The notes below the pieces were generated by a model. That model saw nothing but the letters and a program-made list of their open reading frames with translations. It did not search any database and was not told the DNA's origin. From the NCBI GenBank assembly GCA_022393335.1, contig JAJEKB010021001.1, positions 1 through 64,000 of the forward strand: 64,000 bases of DNA, in the 5' to 3' direction. Shown one piece after another: positions 29,669 through 41,180 of this stretch. Both the position numbers and the translations under genes were made by a program. Source of the stretch: Macrotrachela quadricornifera. Its lineage: Eukaryota > Rotifera > Eurotatoria > Philodinida > Philodinidae. Numbering within the stretch: the stretch's first letter is position 1; every line of letters starts with the position of its first letter.

Positions 29669-32136
29669 GTGCCATTCTATATGTAAAAACGAACGTACCG
29701 CAGAGTTTGATGAGCGGTGAAACACTTAAGAAAATTTTTGGTCGTACACTAAATCCATACAATCGACTCCTTTCATGTGGTGGTTCAAGTGGTGGAGAGG
29801 GTGCTCTAATTGCTCTTCGTGGAAGTCCAATAGGTGTTGGCACTGACATTGGTGGTTTAATGCCTTTTGCTGGAGCGAGAAATAGTATGGAAGGACAAGA
29901 GACAATTCATTCAGTCTGTGGACTTATTGCTTATACTGCAGCAGACTTGGTCTACTTTACGAAAAGTGTATTGGAACAAGAACCATGGAATTATGATCCA
30001 AAAGTCATCGAAATGCCGTGGAGAACAGAAAGATATATTGAAGGCAGGACATGAAAGAAAGTATTTGGTGTAATGACTGTCAATAGGTGAGTTCCACTTG
30101 TTCACTCTCCGACTTATTCGATATGTTGATAGAAGCTGACTGATTATTAACATTTCTCAGAAATCACATTCTTGTTGATTTTCACTTCACTGCTATCAGG
30201 CAGACATTCTTAATAATTTCTAGGAATCAATACACAAAAGTGACGACATTTTTGAGAGAAACCCTGTTCAATGAATACCACGAATATCGATGAAACTTTG
30301 CCCAATTATAGACCCAAGTGTTCTATGAAAATATGCAAAATTTCAGCTTTGAAAAACCTTGTCTTCATGAGTTATTAACATTACAATACAGACACCTCCA
30401 GGTCGAACATGAGGATAACCAAAGCAATACTTATAAATTGTTTATTTTGCCATTTCTGAATGACAAGACCTAGAGCCATGAAACTTTGATAGTGTATACC
30501 GCTACACATATCCGACATACTAGCACACGCAGAACCATTTTTTGCGTAGCTGAGAATATAGGGAGATTCCATACATTATCGATGAGCTCTCCAAAGTGTG
30601 ATCGTTCGTTCTAACGCTTATGAACGAGTGAAGAGCTCGCGCTTTGGGATTAAGTAGTACTAGCGTCTCTCTACGAATACCACTTTTCAGAGTCCTGGCC
30701 TTTCCATGGATTGATTTATTTTTGTATCTGGTGAGGGGCTAGGTGCTCGATAAATTTCTACACAGACCACACAAAAATTATTGAAGTGTTTTCGAGATAT
30801 ACAAGTTTTACCGGCAGAATTCTCCTGTGCCATTGATCTCTACCATATATGTGAAGGGTGAGTAATAAGTTCTGATTCCCCATTTGTTAATGACAGTTTT
30901 AATATTTTCTCTTTAGAGACATGGCTAAGATTTTTATCACAATCACGTCTAATTAAGATCTTTTATTTCTCAAAGTTTCAGCTCTTCCCTAAAGAAAAAG
31001 TATTTGATCTGTTAGGTTGCCAACTAATTTTCGTCGTTTTTTTTCAAAAATTATTTTTATTTTTCTACTTCAAAGGTAGAACTAGTTTTCAGATAAAAAT
31101 TCACCATTACTATCTGACGTTCGTAGAAGTCCTTGGGTTTTTGACTGAAGAAGTTGACGAGTTTCAATAATTAGTCGCGGGTCGACTTTGCAATATGAAG
31201 TCTGGCATTATCATACAAATAATAATTTCTGCTCTTGTTATTCAGAAATGGCGAAATAAACAATATATCGGTATTGCTTTGGTTATCCTCGTTTTTGACC
31301 TGGGAGTGTCTTTATTGTAATTTTAAAAGCTGAAATTTTAGATGTTTTCACAGCATAGTTGGATCTATATACAGGCAAAGTTTCATCGCACAGGGTTTCT
31401 CTCAAAAATGTCGTCGCTTTTGTGAATAGTCTCCTATGTGTGTGTGTTCTATTGAATTCATGATTTATTTCGTAGTGTTATGGGCTTCGATGGAGTGGTG
31501 ATGCCACATCCACCTATTCTTCGTGGTGTTCAACTTGTTGTCGATGCTCTTCGCCGAGCTGGACATACTGTTGTTGAATGGGAACCTTACGAGCATAAAT
31601 ATGCACTTGACTTGATAGCTTTGATTTTTACATCGGACGGTTGTGAAGACATTCTAAATTCTGTGAATTTAAGTGGCGAACCGCTAATACCAAGTATCAT
31701 CCAGTTCATCAATTCTGGAGTAAACAAAAAGCTTGATCTCAATGTCATGTGGGATATTCAGGCGAAGAAGTACAAGTATCAACAAGAATATTTAGCAATT
31801 TGGATGGAACGAAACGAAGTCAATGCTTGGATAGAACCTGTTGCTCCTCATGCCGCTGTCATACACGATCAGTTCAAGTATTATGGTTACGCGGATGTGA
31901 TAAATCTGCTTGATTACCCAGCTGTTGCTGTTCCAGTAACATTTGCCAACAAGGAGATAGATATTAAAGACATGAATTACAAAGGGATCAGTGATTTGGA
32001 CATTGAAGTGCACAATGATTACCAGGCAGATCTTTATGATGGTGCGCCAGTAGCTGTGGAGATTATTGGACGACGATTACAAGAAGAGTATCTCATTGGA
32101 ATTGCTGAACAAGTCGGAAGAGCTTTAACTTCTTGA
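29669..32136 (+). pseudogene. amidase-signature family gene, 5'-truncated and split
   Basis: The left part (29669 to about 30075) holds YNRLLSCGGSSGGEGAL with the amidase-signature serine and GVGTDIGG, but the next residue, where the nucleophilic Ser is expected (GGS), is Leu (GGLMPF), and the frame shifts near 30050. The right part (about 31478-32136) is an open C-terminal segment starting GFDGVVMPHPPILRG and ending EEYLIGIAEQVGRAL, typical of fungal-acetamidase/FAAH-like amidases. A 1.2-kb foldback lies in the putative intron between them (about 30086-31478). The N-terminal third is missing, cut near the unit B repeat. Capture of host genes between Terminon units is known, and this fits that pattern. 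Confidence 0.7.
30228..31427. mobile_element. foldback element with about 200-bp inverted arms inside amidase intron
   Basis: The arm at about 30228-30466 reappears as its reverse complement at about 31232-31427, for example ATTGCTTTGGTTATCCTC at 31273 against the reversed copy near 30400. No ORF of note lies between the arms. It looks like a non-autonomous DNA element. Confidence 0.65.
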
Positions 32137-33400
32137 TAATATTCTATAGAAGGAACGAACCAATCTGATAAACAGTCAATACATGTAGGGAGTAATTATT
32201 TCTTGAAGGTTATTTAGTTTGAACAAGATAACGCTCGTCGCGAGCAACTCGCTTGACCCTCGACTGAATTTTCTCGTCATATCTTTATTCTGTATCTATT
32301 TCAGATATATCGTTGAATTTAAAGTGATCGTATAGGTAATATACGCAAATACACAATCTTTTATAACTTCACAAAGTGAGACTGTTAATCTCATCGTTCA
32401 TGGATAGAGAACACTCTTAATCTTTACGCCGAAACGAACAGTTCTTCCGTCTTTAAGTAGGAGTATTTAAGGGTCATATTCGCCACCTACGCTTCTTTCT
32501 GCACCATTTGTACCGCAGCTTTAAGTCTGAAAGTGCTTACCGTTGAAAGAAGTTTTCCTATAAATTTTGCAACCCTTCCGTTCACAAATGCTTTTCACAA
32601 TAGCTAAATCTACTAGTTCCTCAAAGGGACTCTTTAATATTTTCTACAAATATCAAATTTGTCGAAAGAAACAAACGCAAATTACATAGACTAAAGAAAC
32701 CGATAGCAAGAGTGACAAGTGAATACAGTAATGTCTCTTCTTTCAAATCTTCACTATTTATAAATCACGCTCATCAGTGTCACGCGCTTAACCCTTGACT
32801 GAATGCAGTATACTTATTATTTTTCACTTTTGTTCTACTTTTTTCATTAATAGCTATCAGTAGGCAAACAGCTCTGCACAAAAAACTACATAATATTTAT
32901 TTATGTCATCGGTAGTCGTATGGCACAAAGTATGGCTGCAAGTGGCAGCTTACAGTCGCTCTTATGAGCTAGATGGTGTTCAAATTTCACTCGAATACGA
33001 ATTGCGATACGAAGACGCTTCCGATCTTGATGTTATTCTTACACTACCCACTAAGATAATGATCCCTTATCATCGAACCTCTACTACAGCTTCAAATCCA
33101 CTTCTTTTCGAATCGCATAAGCATCTAGATTCATTATATATCGCGGAGGAGGAACAGCTATCTTTACTTGCTATCGTTGTTTTAATTCTCTCTAATCAAT
33201 GTGGCTAAGAATGAACGAAACTAAAGCTTCTTTCTCTCTTTTATAAGTTACTTACGACAGCCAGGGACAATCTTGTGAAATGGACTAGCGCTACATTTCA
33301 TTTACCGCTCAAATGGACCTGAGGTTGAATAGAAACTATATTCTTCATCACTAAACCAAACTAAGAACTAGCTTGAATCATTTAGTACCTGCGCAAAATC
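32137..33400. other. intergenic, no recognisable gene
   Basis: A 101-codon open frame at 32903-33208 has no recognised domain and no codon-like conservation to compare with, so I do not call it a gene. No strong repeat is seen here. Confidence 0.4.
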
Positions 33401-33560
33401 CAAGAAAGCAATGTTCCTTTGACCCCTATGAGGGGTCAACGAGTATGATGTTACTTCGACTCCTAGGAGGGGTCAAGGGGCAAAACGTTCCTCCAACCCC
33501 TATGAAAAAAGTTATAAGGAAATGTTTCTTTGACCCCTACAAGAAGATGGTTTTTTGGTC
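33400..33560. repeat. imperfect repeats of a CCTTTGACCCCTATGAGG-type unit
   Basis: Variants of TTTGACCCCTA and AGGGGTCAA recur four or five times. Related sequence (GGATCAAAGGAACATCCTTT) appears again at about 48240-48340. Confidence 0.45.
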
Positions 33561-33695
33561 GTATGAAGTGAACCAAAGTCAGCGTGAACCAAAGTGGAGT
33601 CCATAATCAATGTTCTACCAATATATGTATATAAATCACAGAAAATCATGAATTTTTCTGTATTATTATTTGTACATGTTTACTCATCATATTGG

Positions 33696-33813
33696 ACAAA
33701 TCGAGTCATCTCCTTGAACATGTCGAGTCATCACCTGAGACAAGTCGAGTTATCATCTGAGACAAGCCGAGTCATCTCCTTGGACAAGTCGAGTCATCGC
33801 GTTAGACAACTCG
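33696..33813. repeat. 22-bp tandem repeat, about 5.4 copies
   Basis: The unit is approximately ACAAGTCGAGTCATCTCCTGAG, with a few substitutions per copy and no indels between copies. Confidence 0.85.
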
Positions 33814-34825
33814 TACCACTTTTTTTGTTCATCATGTGTCCGTAATGGATTTTTAATGTTGGATATCGTTTTAAAAGTTGGCGCTGTTTTGGTGAATAGC
33901 TATTGTTTTGTCTTTCATGGTTTTGTTTGCGAGAAGAATTTCTTATTATTTAAGGGAAAAATCAAAAGAAAACATAGATTTATTTTCTATATGAAGTCAA
34001 CCGCATTCCTTTGGTTGACGTGTTTGGTTAGCTTCACACGACCTGTTTTTTTGACCTACGACAGACAGACAAACAGACGCATTTTCATTTTTTTCATATC
34101 ACCCTCCCTTCAGTCGAGGGAATATATCAAAAAATACGAATGAAAGAAAAAAACTGTTAGAGAAGGATAAATTCATCGGTGTCCAACTACAAAAAACCAT
34201 CTTCTTAGGATGAAATACTGGCAATATTTCAATTTTTCTTTTAATGGTGTCAATGTGAAAGTTTGTTTCTAAACTTTTATGCTAATCAGTCTAATATATC
34301 CTTTAAGAAACGTTATTTAAATAATATTTTAATGGCAAAAAACATTTGAGTTTTTTGTGGATGCTGAAAAGAACAAAATATGAAAACACATTCACATTAT
34401 CTTTCGTTTCATTAATCGAATCATAAAGAGCCAATATGCTTGAGTAGCAATATTAGATACTTTCAATAAAACATATGGATAAAAATTTCTCTCGGTCATC
34501 TTTTGAGAAAAAAAAGATTAAGACAGTATTAATGATGCTCTATCAGTTGAAGAACTAAAACTGACATTGATTAGAAAAAGCTATTTGAATTCTTGAGATT
34601 CGACATATTTAGTCAACGATAATAGACGGAAATTATCATTCTTTCGATGCAGTAAAAGTCTGTGGAACATGAACAAAATCATGATCTGAAACTTAATTCC
34701 AGATGCTAACTTTACTCGCTGAAAAAGTGAATATGTTTTAAAATCGCTTTCAGAAGATGATTCTGTAAGTTACGTAACTCCAGAGAACGACGACGGAGTC
34801 TGAAAAATAGAAAAACTAAATTAGA
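33814..34825. other. intergenic, no recognisable gene
   Basis: AT-rich. It includes a GACAGACAGACAAACAGACG stretch near 34060 that recurs in variant form near 46990, 48240 and 49610. No coding signal seen. Confidence 0.4.
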
Positions 34826-35260
34826 TTGTTTTCTACGATACCTATTCAAATTTTCGAAACTCGGAAACCCTTTCGATTTTCTACCATACCTTTTTTGGTA
34901 TCCGAAAGTTCGGAAACCTTTGAGTTTCCGAGAATACGATTTGGAAACCGCAAAGGTATTTTCGGAAACCTTTTCGGATACCCAAATAAGCTTTTCGAAC
35001 GAATCTGTTTCCTAGAATACCTTTTGGATTTCCGAAAATACTATATGGGTTTTCGACAGTGATAAAAAGGTATTCTAGAATACCTTAAGGGTGTCGAAAT
35101 TGGTACTCCCGGAAACTTTTCGGTTTTCGAGACCTCAGAAACCAAAAAGGTATTTTAGGAAACTCGGAACAACCCCGGAAACCTTCTCGGAAACCAGAAA
35201 AGGTTTCCGAATGGGTTTCCGAGACGGTATGAGTTTCCCAGAGAACGGATTTTTTTTAGA
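34826..35260. repeat. degenerate minisatellite of TTTCGGAAACC / GGTATTCTAG words
   Basis: Short words such as CGGAAACC, TTTCCGA and AAAGGTATT recur in both orientations over about 430 bp, creating spurious open frames rich in Phe, Pro and Arg. Not a gene. Confidence 0.6.
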
Positions 35261-35854
35261 GTGTATGAGAAGAGGTATGATATAGTTCTTCCTGGATCCA
35301 TGGCAAATGAGGATACGAAAGTTCTGCTAGACGATACTTGCGCAGCAATGTGCGAATGAGGATTCACCAATAATATGTATTTCTTCAACACCCGTCTCAT
35401 ATCCACTCTTTCATTCTTACTACACTCCCTCATCCTAACTATTACGTCACATCCGCACCCTCTTTCTTACTATGCTCTCTCGTCCTAGAACAATTTTTGA
35501 CATAGAACTCAACGAATTTCAATTTTTTCTACTTCAAATTTTTATCGGCAAAAAAGAAGTTGTCGGCAAAGTGTACCTGTCGACAAAATGATCTATCGGT
35601 AAAACGATTGTCGGCAAAGTGATTGAGATCCGTTTTTGTCAACACATTTCTGATTTATAAATAACGTTAGTCGCACAACAACTCGTGCTGTAATATATGT
35701 TAATTTCAGCATTTAGTGTATTTATATTCACGTTTCAGAATTAAGAAGTAGAAAGAAAATGAAATTCATGATGAGGAAATCTTGACTTAAGACCTTAATT
35801 AGTGAAAGTTAATGACAGTAAATTGACGGCTGTGACTCACAACTTATCATTACA
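35261..35854. other. intergenic with GTCGGCAAA repeats
   Basis: TTGTCGGCAAA-like words recur four times between about 35545 and 35620, and CTCTTTCTTACTA-type words near 35400-35480. No gene seen. Confidence 0.4.
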
Positions 35855-36721
35855 CTAAAATGTCATAAGATCACTTGTTGTTGTACTTGCTGTCGATGAT
35901 GGGTACATGGTACTAGTAATCAGTTCTTGTTTGTAACATTTATTGATTTCATCACGATAATCACTGAGTTTAGAATGTATTTCCTTATTAAAGTTATCAT
36001 TAGCTTTACACCGTTCACATGTACAATCGAAAGACCATGCAAACTTCAGTTGCCTTTGTCTGGCGGCTTTCATCATGCAGTATGTGTCGGTCGGACACAA
36101 ATATGTAATAAAAACTTGTTCTCCTTTTCGTATAGGTCTACAAGCTGTTATTTCCCAATATACCTGAGTCAGATCTGAATGCACAACAGGTTTGTGGATT
36201 GCATTAGGAACGCATGAGTGGTTTATTGCACAAGTATTCAATGGTAGATGAAGGAGAAACTGCCGTATATTGCCCGGCACAGGTGTAGTACATGAATTAA
36301 ATTTAATTCTATAAACCACATCTTTTATTTTTTGACCAGTTGCATACGATTTGTACTCATCTTCACGCAAAAAAAATTGACATTCGTGAATGACTTTGCC
36401 AAGTTCTTCACTAATATGCCTTGCATTTTCATCTTGACGTTCATAGGCAGTATGGTCAATGAAATGAAGTTTATTAAACAGGTTTTCTATTTTTTGTCCA
36501 TCGTCTGACGTACAAATTCTGTCAATTATTTCAACAGCCATAACTCGATAAGCACTGCTTAAGTTTTGTACCTCCGAAATACCTTCGCCGTACCGAACCA
36601 TAAAAATATCAGTGTCACACATAATCACCTTTCCACTATCTATATCACGTTTTGCTTCCATCCCACGTCCATAATCTGGTATGGAATCAACGATGCGGAA
36701 ATTCGTGTCGAACGAAGCCAT
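35855..36721 (-). CDS. SET-domain protein (SMYD-like lysine methyltransferase, no MYND seen)
   Basis: This is a single-exon frame of 288 residues from ATG 36721. The N-terminus has GRGMEAKRDIDSGKVIM, the usual opening strand of a SET domain. NHSCVPNA near residue 170 and GEQVFITYLC near 205 are the cofactor-binding and catalytic-tyrosine motifs. A post-SET-like cysteine cluster FDCTCERC follows near 237. The insert between the two SET halves is helical and lacks a recognisable MYND zinc finger. It is likely a host gene; the substrate cannot be told. The Thr/Ser-rich tail ends in DLMTF. No frame damage is visible. Confidence 0.75.
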   Translation of the reverse strand: MASFDTNFRIVDSIPDYGRGMEAKRDIDSGKVIMCDTDIFMVRYGEGISEVQNLSSAYRVMAVEIIDRICTSDDGQKIENLFNKLHFIDHTAYERQDENARHISEELGKVIHECQFFLREDEYKSYATGQKIKDVVYRIKFNSCTTPVPGNIRQFLLHLPLNTCAINHSCVPNAIHKPVVHSDLTQVYWEITACRPIRKGEQVFITYLCPTDTYCMMKAARQRQLKFAWSFDCTCERCKANDNFNKEIHSKLSDYRDEINKCYKQELITSTMYPSSTASTTTSDLMTF

Positions 36722-39700
36722 TTGAAAATATTATTTGATCACGATATCTGAAAAGAAGCGTAAACATATATATTTGATTTAACTGTATTATCTCTTTTAT
36801 CCTTCTACCATCTAGTAGGGAAAATTATTTTGAGCAGTGTATCTAAGTAATTAGTACTCTTATTATTACTTCGATTGTTTCAAAATACTTGTCAATCAGT
36901 AAAAACTTGACGTGGTCTATGAATTCAGAACGCATGTACTATAGATGGAACTATCACAAATAATCCAGTGCATGACAATTATATTGTGTTAATTCCTAGA
37001 AGAGTTACTTTATTTATTTTTCTTTTGTCAGAATTTTATTGAAAAGACCGTTTTAATAACTACGCTGTATTTTTCTGAATAATAGTATTCGAATCCTTTC
37101 TTCATCGACAATGCTACAAACTTTCATTAAGGCAAAATACTGGTGTATTTTGATGCCATAAAGAAACGATGTTTCCTTTTCTTTGCCTTTTGTATTGACA
37201 GTTAAACTTTATTTTTGTATAATAATTGACCTTTTAGGGGCAAAAGTTAAAAAAGCAGTAAAATCTAGCAGAATCTTGGAAAACTATCGTCCGATGCACT
37301 TTTTTTGGAACAAGAATTGAACAGTTGTTCCAAGTTAAGAAAGAATTGACCAGTCGTTATTGTCACTTTGTTTAGTTATGACAGACAGTTTACGTGAAAA
37401 TACATCAAAATACTCGAGCATGTGGTTGCTTTTCTTTACATTTTAGTAGATTTAAAAAATAAACTGAGCAAACGAGCAGGTTAACCATTTTTACGTTTAT
37501 ACTTATGACCAATAAGTAGGAATTATAGGAAACTAACGAGTGGATCAGAATCAATGATGGTCTCAGTATTTTGTTAATATTCCAGTCTCTATGTTGTCGT
37601 TCACACTCAATTTTGTATCGAAAGAATCGCCATCTGAATCTGCACAAACGGGCGTATTTTATTTCAAAAAATATTTAACTCCTTATCTTCCGATATCCTG
37701 TGGTTTGAAATCAGCATTGCACACAACTTTTAAACTCTATTTTTTTTTATTTCTTCTGAAAACATTCAGTTCTTGAGTTAGTCTTATTATTTTTTGTCGT
37801 GATGCATTCTTTAGCCCAACAATACAATAGATTATCTTAAATATTATTGATTTAAATGAACTATTTCATTGGTTAAGTAGCGAACGCGTTAAGCTAAAAG
37901 GAACTAGATTAATTCAGGAACTGAATGTTTTCCGAAAAAATAGAAAAATAAAGAGTTTGAAAGTTGTGTACAATGCTGATTTAAAATCATGGTGATATAA
38001 AAATCCAGATGGATGAATCCCATGCCGAAGCCGACAGGATCCAATAAAATCGAAGTGGATCTCGTAGGAACTAATTTACTGACGAAATCCGATGGAGCTC
38101 CAGGTTGTGGACCGACATTTGGATTCCTCGTGTTGGAATTTGATGGGATCCTACCACCGTAATTCGACGGAACCTATCAATGGATGTTGATCAATCTGTA
38201 CCCGGAATTATTTATTTTCGAAAACTAGTGCCTGGTGCCTACTCTAGAGGGCAGTTAAATTTCACCGATAGATTTCATCAAATGCCGACAGTTGGATCCT
38301 ATTGGATTCCAACACTAGGGATCCGAATGTCCGTCCACAACTCGGAATTCTACCACACTACGTCGGTTGTCTGAGCTAATGATAAATATGATCGGATTCG
38401 TTGTCGGATTCATTGACCTGGAAAGATAAAGCGTGAACGACATACATAACAATGATATATTAACAAAATACTGAAACCATCATTTGCTAGCTCCCATCTC
38501 ATTTAGTTTTATTCATCCGAAATAGGTAACTGGCTACTCAAAATACCTTAGAAACAGTTTTCACGATGAGACTTCAAAAGTCTAATTTCTTTGAAGTCTA
38601 AACGGTAACAAAAACTTGCCGAATATATAAAACTCAACAAAGAACTCTTGCATTGGAGTGTCAAGGTTTCCTTTCTTTATGGATATGTTGCAATAGTCTG
38701 ACCGCTATAGAAGACTCATTTATCTATCAACATTGGAAAAAGAGCAACATTACCAATTACCGTACAATCTTAACGCTTTAGAAATAACATCAATTTGTGG
38801 AACGAATCCACTGAGCATATGAAATACAAAATACTTATCCTAAGTCATTCTTTTTATACATACAAGTTTTGTAATGATGGTTAATTAATAGAGATAAAGC
38901 AACTTCAGTATTGACAATCATTATATTTAAAGATCATAACTATGATAGTAAACTGAGCGACAATCAGCATTTTTTTGTTATTGATATTCAATATTGCTAC
39001 ATTGAACTGGTACGTTTTTTGACGACCCGTATGTAATTTTAGGATCTCAGTTGTGACGACTTCCATACATTGTAAAGAGCGATAATTGAAATGTTCTTAA
39101 CAGTAAAAACAACCAAATATCATGCAGCTACAGCTGCTATATGTAAATGCCAGTGTTTAACCAGTATTATAAGTAGACAGCCCGCTTTACCTTTACTAAA
39201 TTACTATGTAGGCACTAAATAAGAAAGAAAAAGATGGAACTTGATAGGATTCTACATGTAGTAAAACTTTAGTTATGTCAATACCGTTGGCATCTAGTAT
39301 TTTAAGAGCATAAAGTCTCCGCTTGAGTTTGAAACTGAAAGTTTAATGATAATATGCGTTTCCATTGTTTGTGATATATGATAAAGTAATCAATAAGGAT
39401 AAGTGATGATTCCACAGGATATCGATTCACCAATGTTTTAATCTGTAAAATACTTCAAATACATTACAAGCATCTTCGCAATAATTAGTTGTGATTTTTA
39501 AAACTGTATCTGACAGTGTTTTGACCCATTGGTTACCAACATAAGAAAGGAAAAATGATTTTGTCACAAAGCGCAGTAAATAGTTTTTGAAAGTCGACGT
39601 ATTGATAGTGCCACTTTCACAAAAAAATGATGTCGTGGATGGTCTTGCTTTTTTTGGTGTTTGTTTTTATGCAAGTGTCTAAAAACTATGCATTATAAAT

Positions 39701-40120
39701 GATTGCATTACCTTTTAGCAGTGACAAAGCTCATGACATATATATGCGTGGTTGGTAACCAACGGGTGAAATCTTCATAGTTTTTACTTACCCTTTCATT
39801 TCATATCAGTTACATAATTACACTGATGCCATTCGCTTTTTATACTCAGACGTATAGAACAGAAGAAAAATGATGACGAATTGAGCAAATAATTTCTCAT
39901 ACGCTACGCAATTACATGCGACATTGAGGGAAAAAAGCAAAATACGTCAAAAAAAAAGTCTGCGGCAATTGATTCGTCTAACAAAAAGATAATAAAAACG
40001 AAGACATTCATATAAAAAATCTGACTTACGATAAACCTCTACCTATCATTTCATTCGTCATTTTCCACTGTTTTAGGTTATTTTTACACGGAATTAAAAA
40101 TCTGTTTTAAAAACATCTTG
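36722..40120. other. 3.4 kb intergenic region with short foldbacks and a degenerate satellite
   Basis: No gene recognised. An inverted repeat of about 85 bp pairs about 37694-37780 with 37910-37993 (TTTGAAATCAGCATTG against its reverse complement). From 38014 to 38360, GGATCC / CGACGGAACC-like words recur as an old satellite. GACCCATTGGTTACCAAC near 39522 is inverted at about 39750-39768, bounding a 250-bp MITE-like segment. Confidence 0.5.
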
Positions 40121-40137
40121 AGGGTGAGTGAGTTTAT
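40121..40137 (-). repeat. C-rich telomere-like tract (minus strand)
   Basis: On the minus strand this reads CTCACTCACCCT and lies directly 3' of the hammerhead tandem, so the order ribozyme then C-rich tract is preserved in this reversed copy. Confidence 0.6.
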
Positions 40138-40154
40138 AAGAGTATTCCAAGCTG

Positions 40155-40203
40155 CTTACGACGATCGTTTCGGACTTTGCTTAAGAGTCCATCATCAGGT
40201 AAG
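40155..40203 (-). ncRNA. hammerhead ribozyme, minus strand, intact copy
   Basis: Minus-strand order: CTTAC, CTGATGA, stem II GGACT/AGTCC with loop CTTAAGCAA, GAAA, palindromic stem III ACGATCGT, C17, GTAAG. All core bases are canonical. The stem II loop is the same nine bases as in the plus-strand hammerheads at 19287 and 19344. Confidence 0.8.
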
Positions 40204-40358
40204 TTTAGAATCTGATTAATCTGCATAAGCATTAAGATTTTCAATCAGTAGAAGGTTAAAAGAGCAATAAACTCTCAATTACAATCTAATATAAAGATCA
40301 AAATGTGAAATCGCAGAAGTTCTTATAAGTGGTGAGTTTATAAGAGTATTCTAAGCTG

Positions 40359-40407
40359 CTTACGACGATCGTTTTGGAATTTGCTTAAGAGTCCATCATC
40401 AGGTAAG
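40359..40407 (-). ncRNA. hammerhead ribozyme, minus strand, inactivated copy
   Basis: Tandem copy 204 bp from the one at 40155. The core GAAA reads AAAA (the invariant G12 is A) and stem II is weakened to GGACT/ATTCC, so self-cleavage is not expected. Stem I and stem III are unchanged. Confidence 0.75.
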
Positions 40408-41180
40408 TTTAGAATCTTGAAGGTGAGCTTACAGATGAGATAGATAATTTCAAAGCAACCATACGACATATTTCGTCGTTTTTGTATTACTAAAATAAAT
40501 TATGTTAGATTTCTTTACCTTTTTCTTTTGGTTTGTTCGGATTTTCCCAATTTGATTGTCCAATAGTTTGTTGATTTTGAATAATGAAGAAAAGGAGGGG
40601 GACGATGAGACCAGAAATCGGCCCATTCGAAAAAGTTGATTTTTTCCTTCTGAATAAATAGGATTATGTGTCAAAACTTATTTCGTGTATGAAAAAATAA
40701 TTTCCATTGAAAGCCAAAGGTGAGCGACTGTATCTACCGACTGAACTTACATATATATGAAAATGCGAAATTTTTTCATGTAATCAAGCGTTTCTCTCTA
40801 CTGAAAAGGTGTCCGCCACTTTTATTTCTTTTCTAAGTGAAAGAGCACGTCGAGGTCTACAAAACTCAATATGAAAATGAATTTTGAAATGTTGGCAGGG
40901 TTGATCAAATCGATCACCAACATCTCAGACCACATCAAAATGTGGATTTTTTACGTTTCCAACAGGTCGTTCTAGCGATACATGATAGTACTCTGTGGGG
41001 GAAAATATCGGAACACCTGTTGTGACACTTGATCAATGCGTGTAAAATAAAGAAAAAGAAAATTATGTATTAGAACAATCGGTGATGCGTCAACTTTATG
41101 GCAGGATTGATCAAAACCTTAATCGCATAGTTCATGAAATTCTTTATTTCGAAAAAGAGAAAAACAATGTTTTCTTGTTT
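40408..41180. other. intergenic, no recognisable gene
   Basis: A short TTGAAGGTGAG remnant of the telomere-like tract lies at 40418-40428, just outside the hammerhead tandem. Nothing else recognised. Confidence 0.4.

Noticed and set aside
32775..32790. Minus-strand CTGATGAG resembling a hammerhead core
   Set aside because: No stem II with following GAAA and no stem I pairing could be found.
32903..33208. 101-codon open frame after the amidase
   Set aside because: No recognisable domain, no splice context and composition close to surrounding non-coding DNA.
35155..35433. Open frames with repeated Phe/Pro/Arg words
   Set aside because: They arise from the degenerate TTTCGGAAACC minisatellite.
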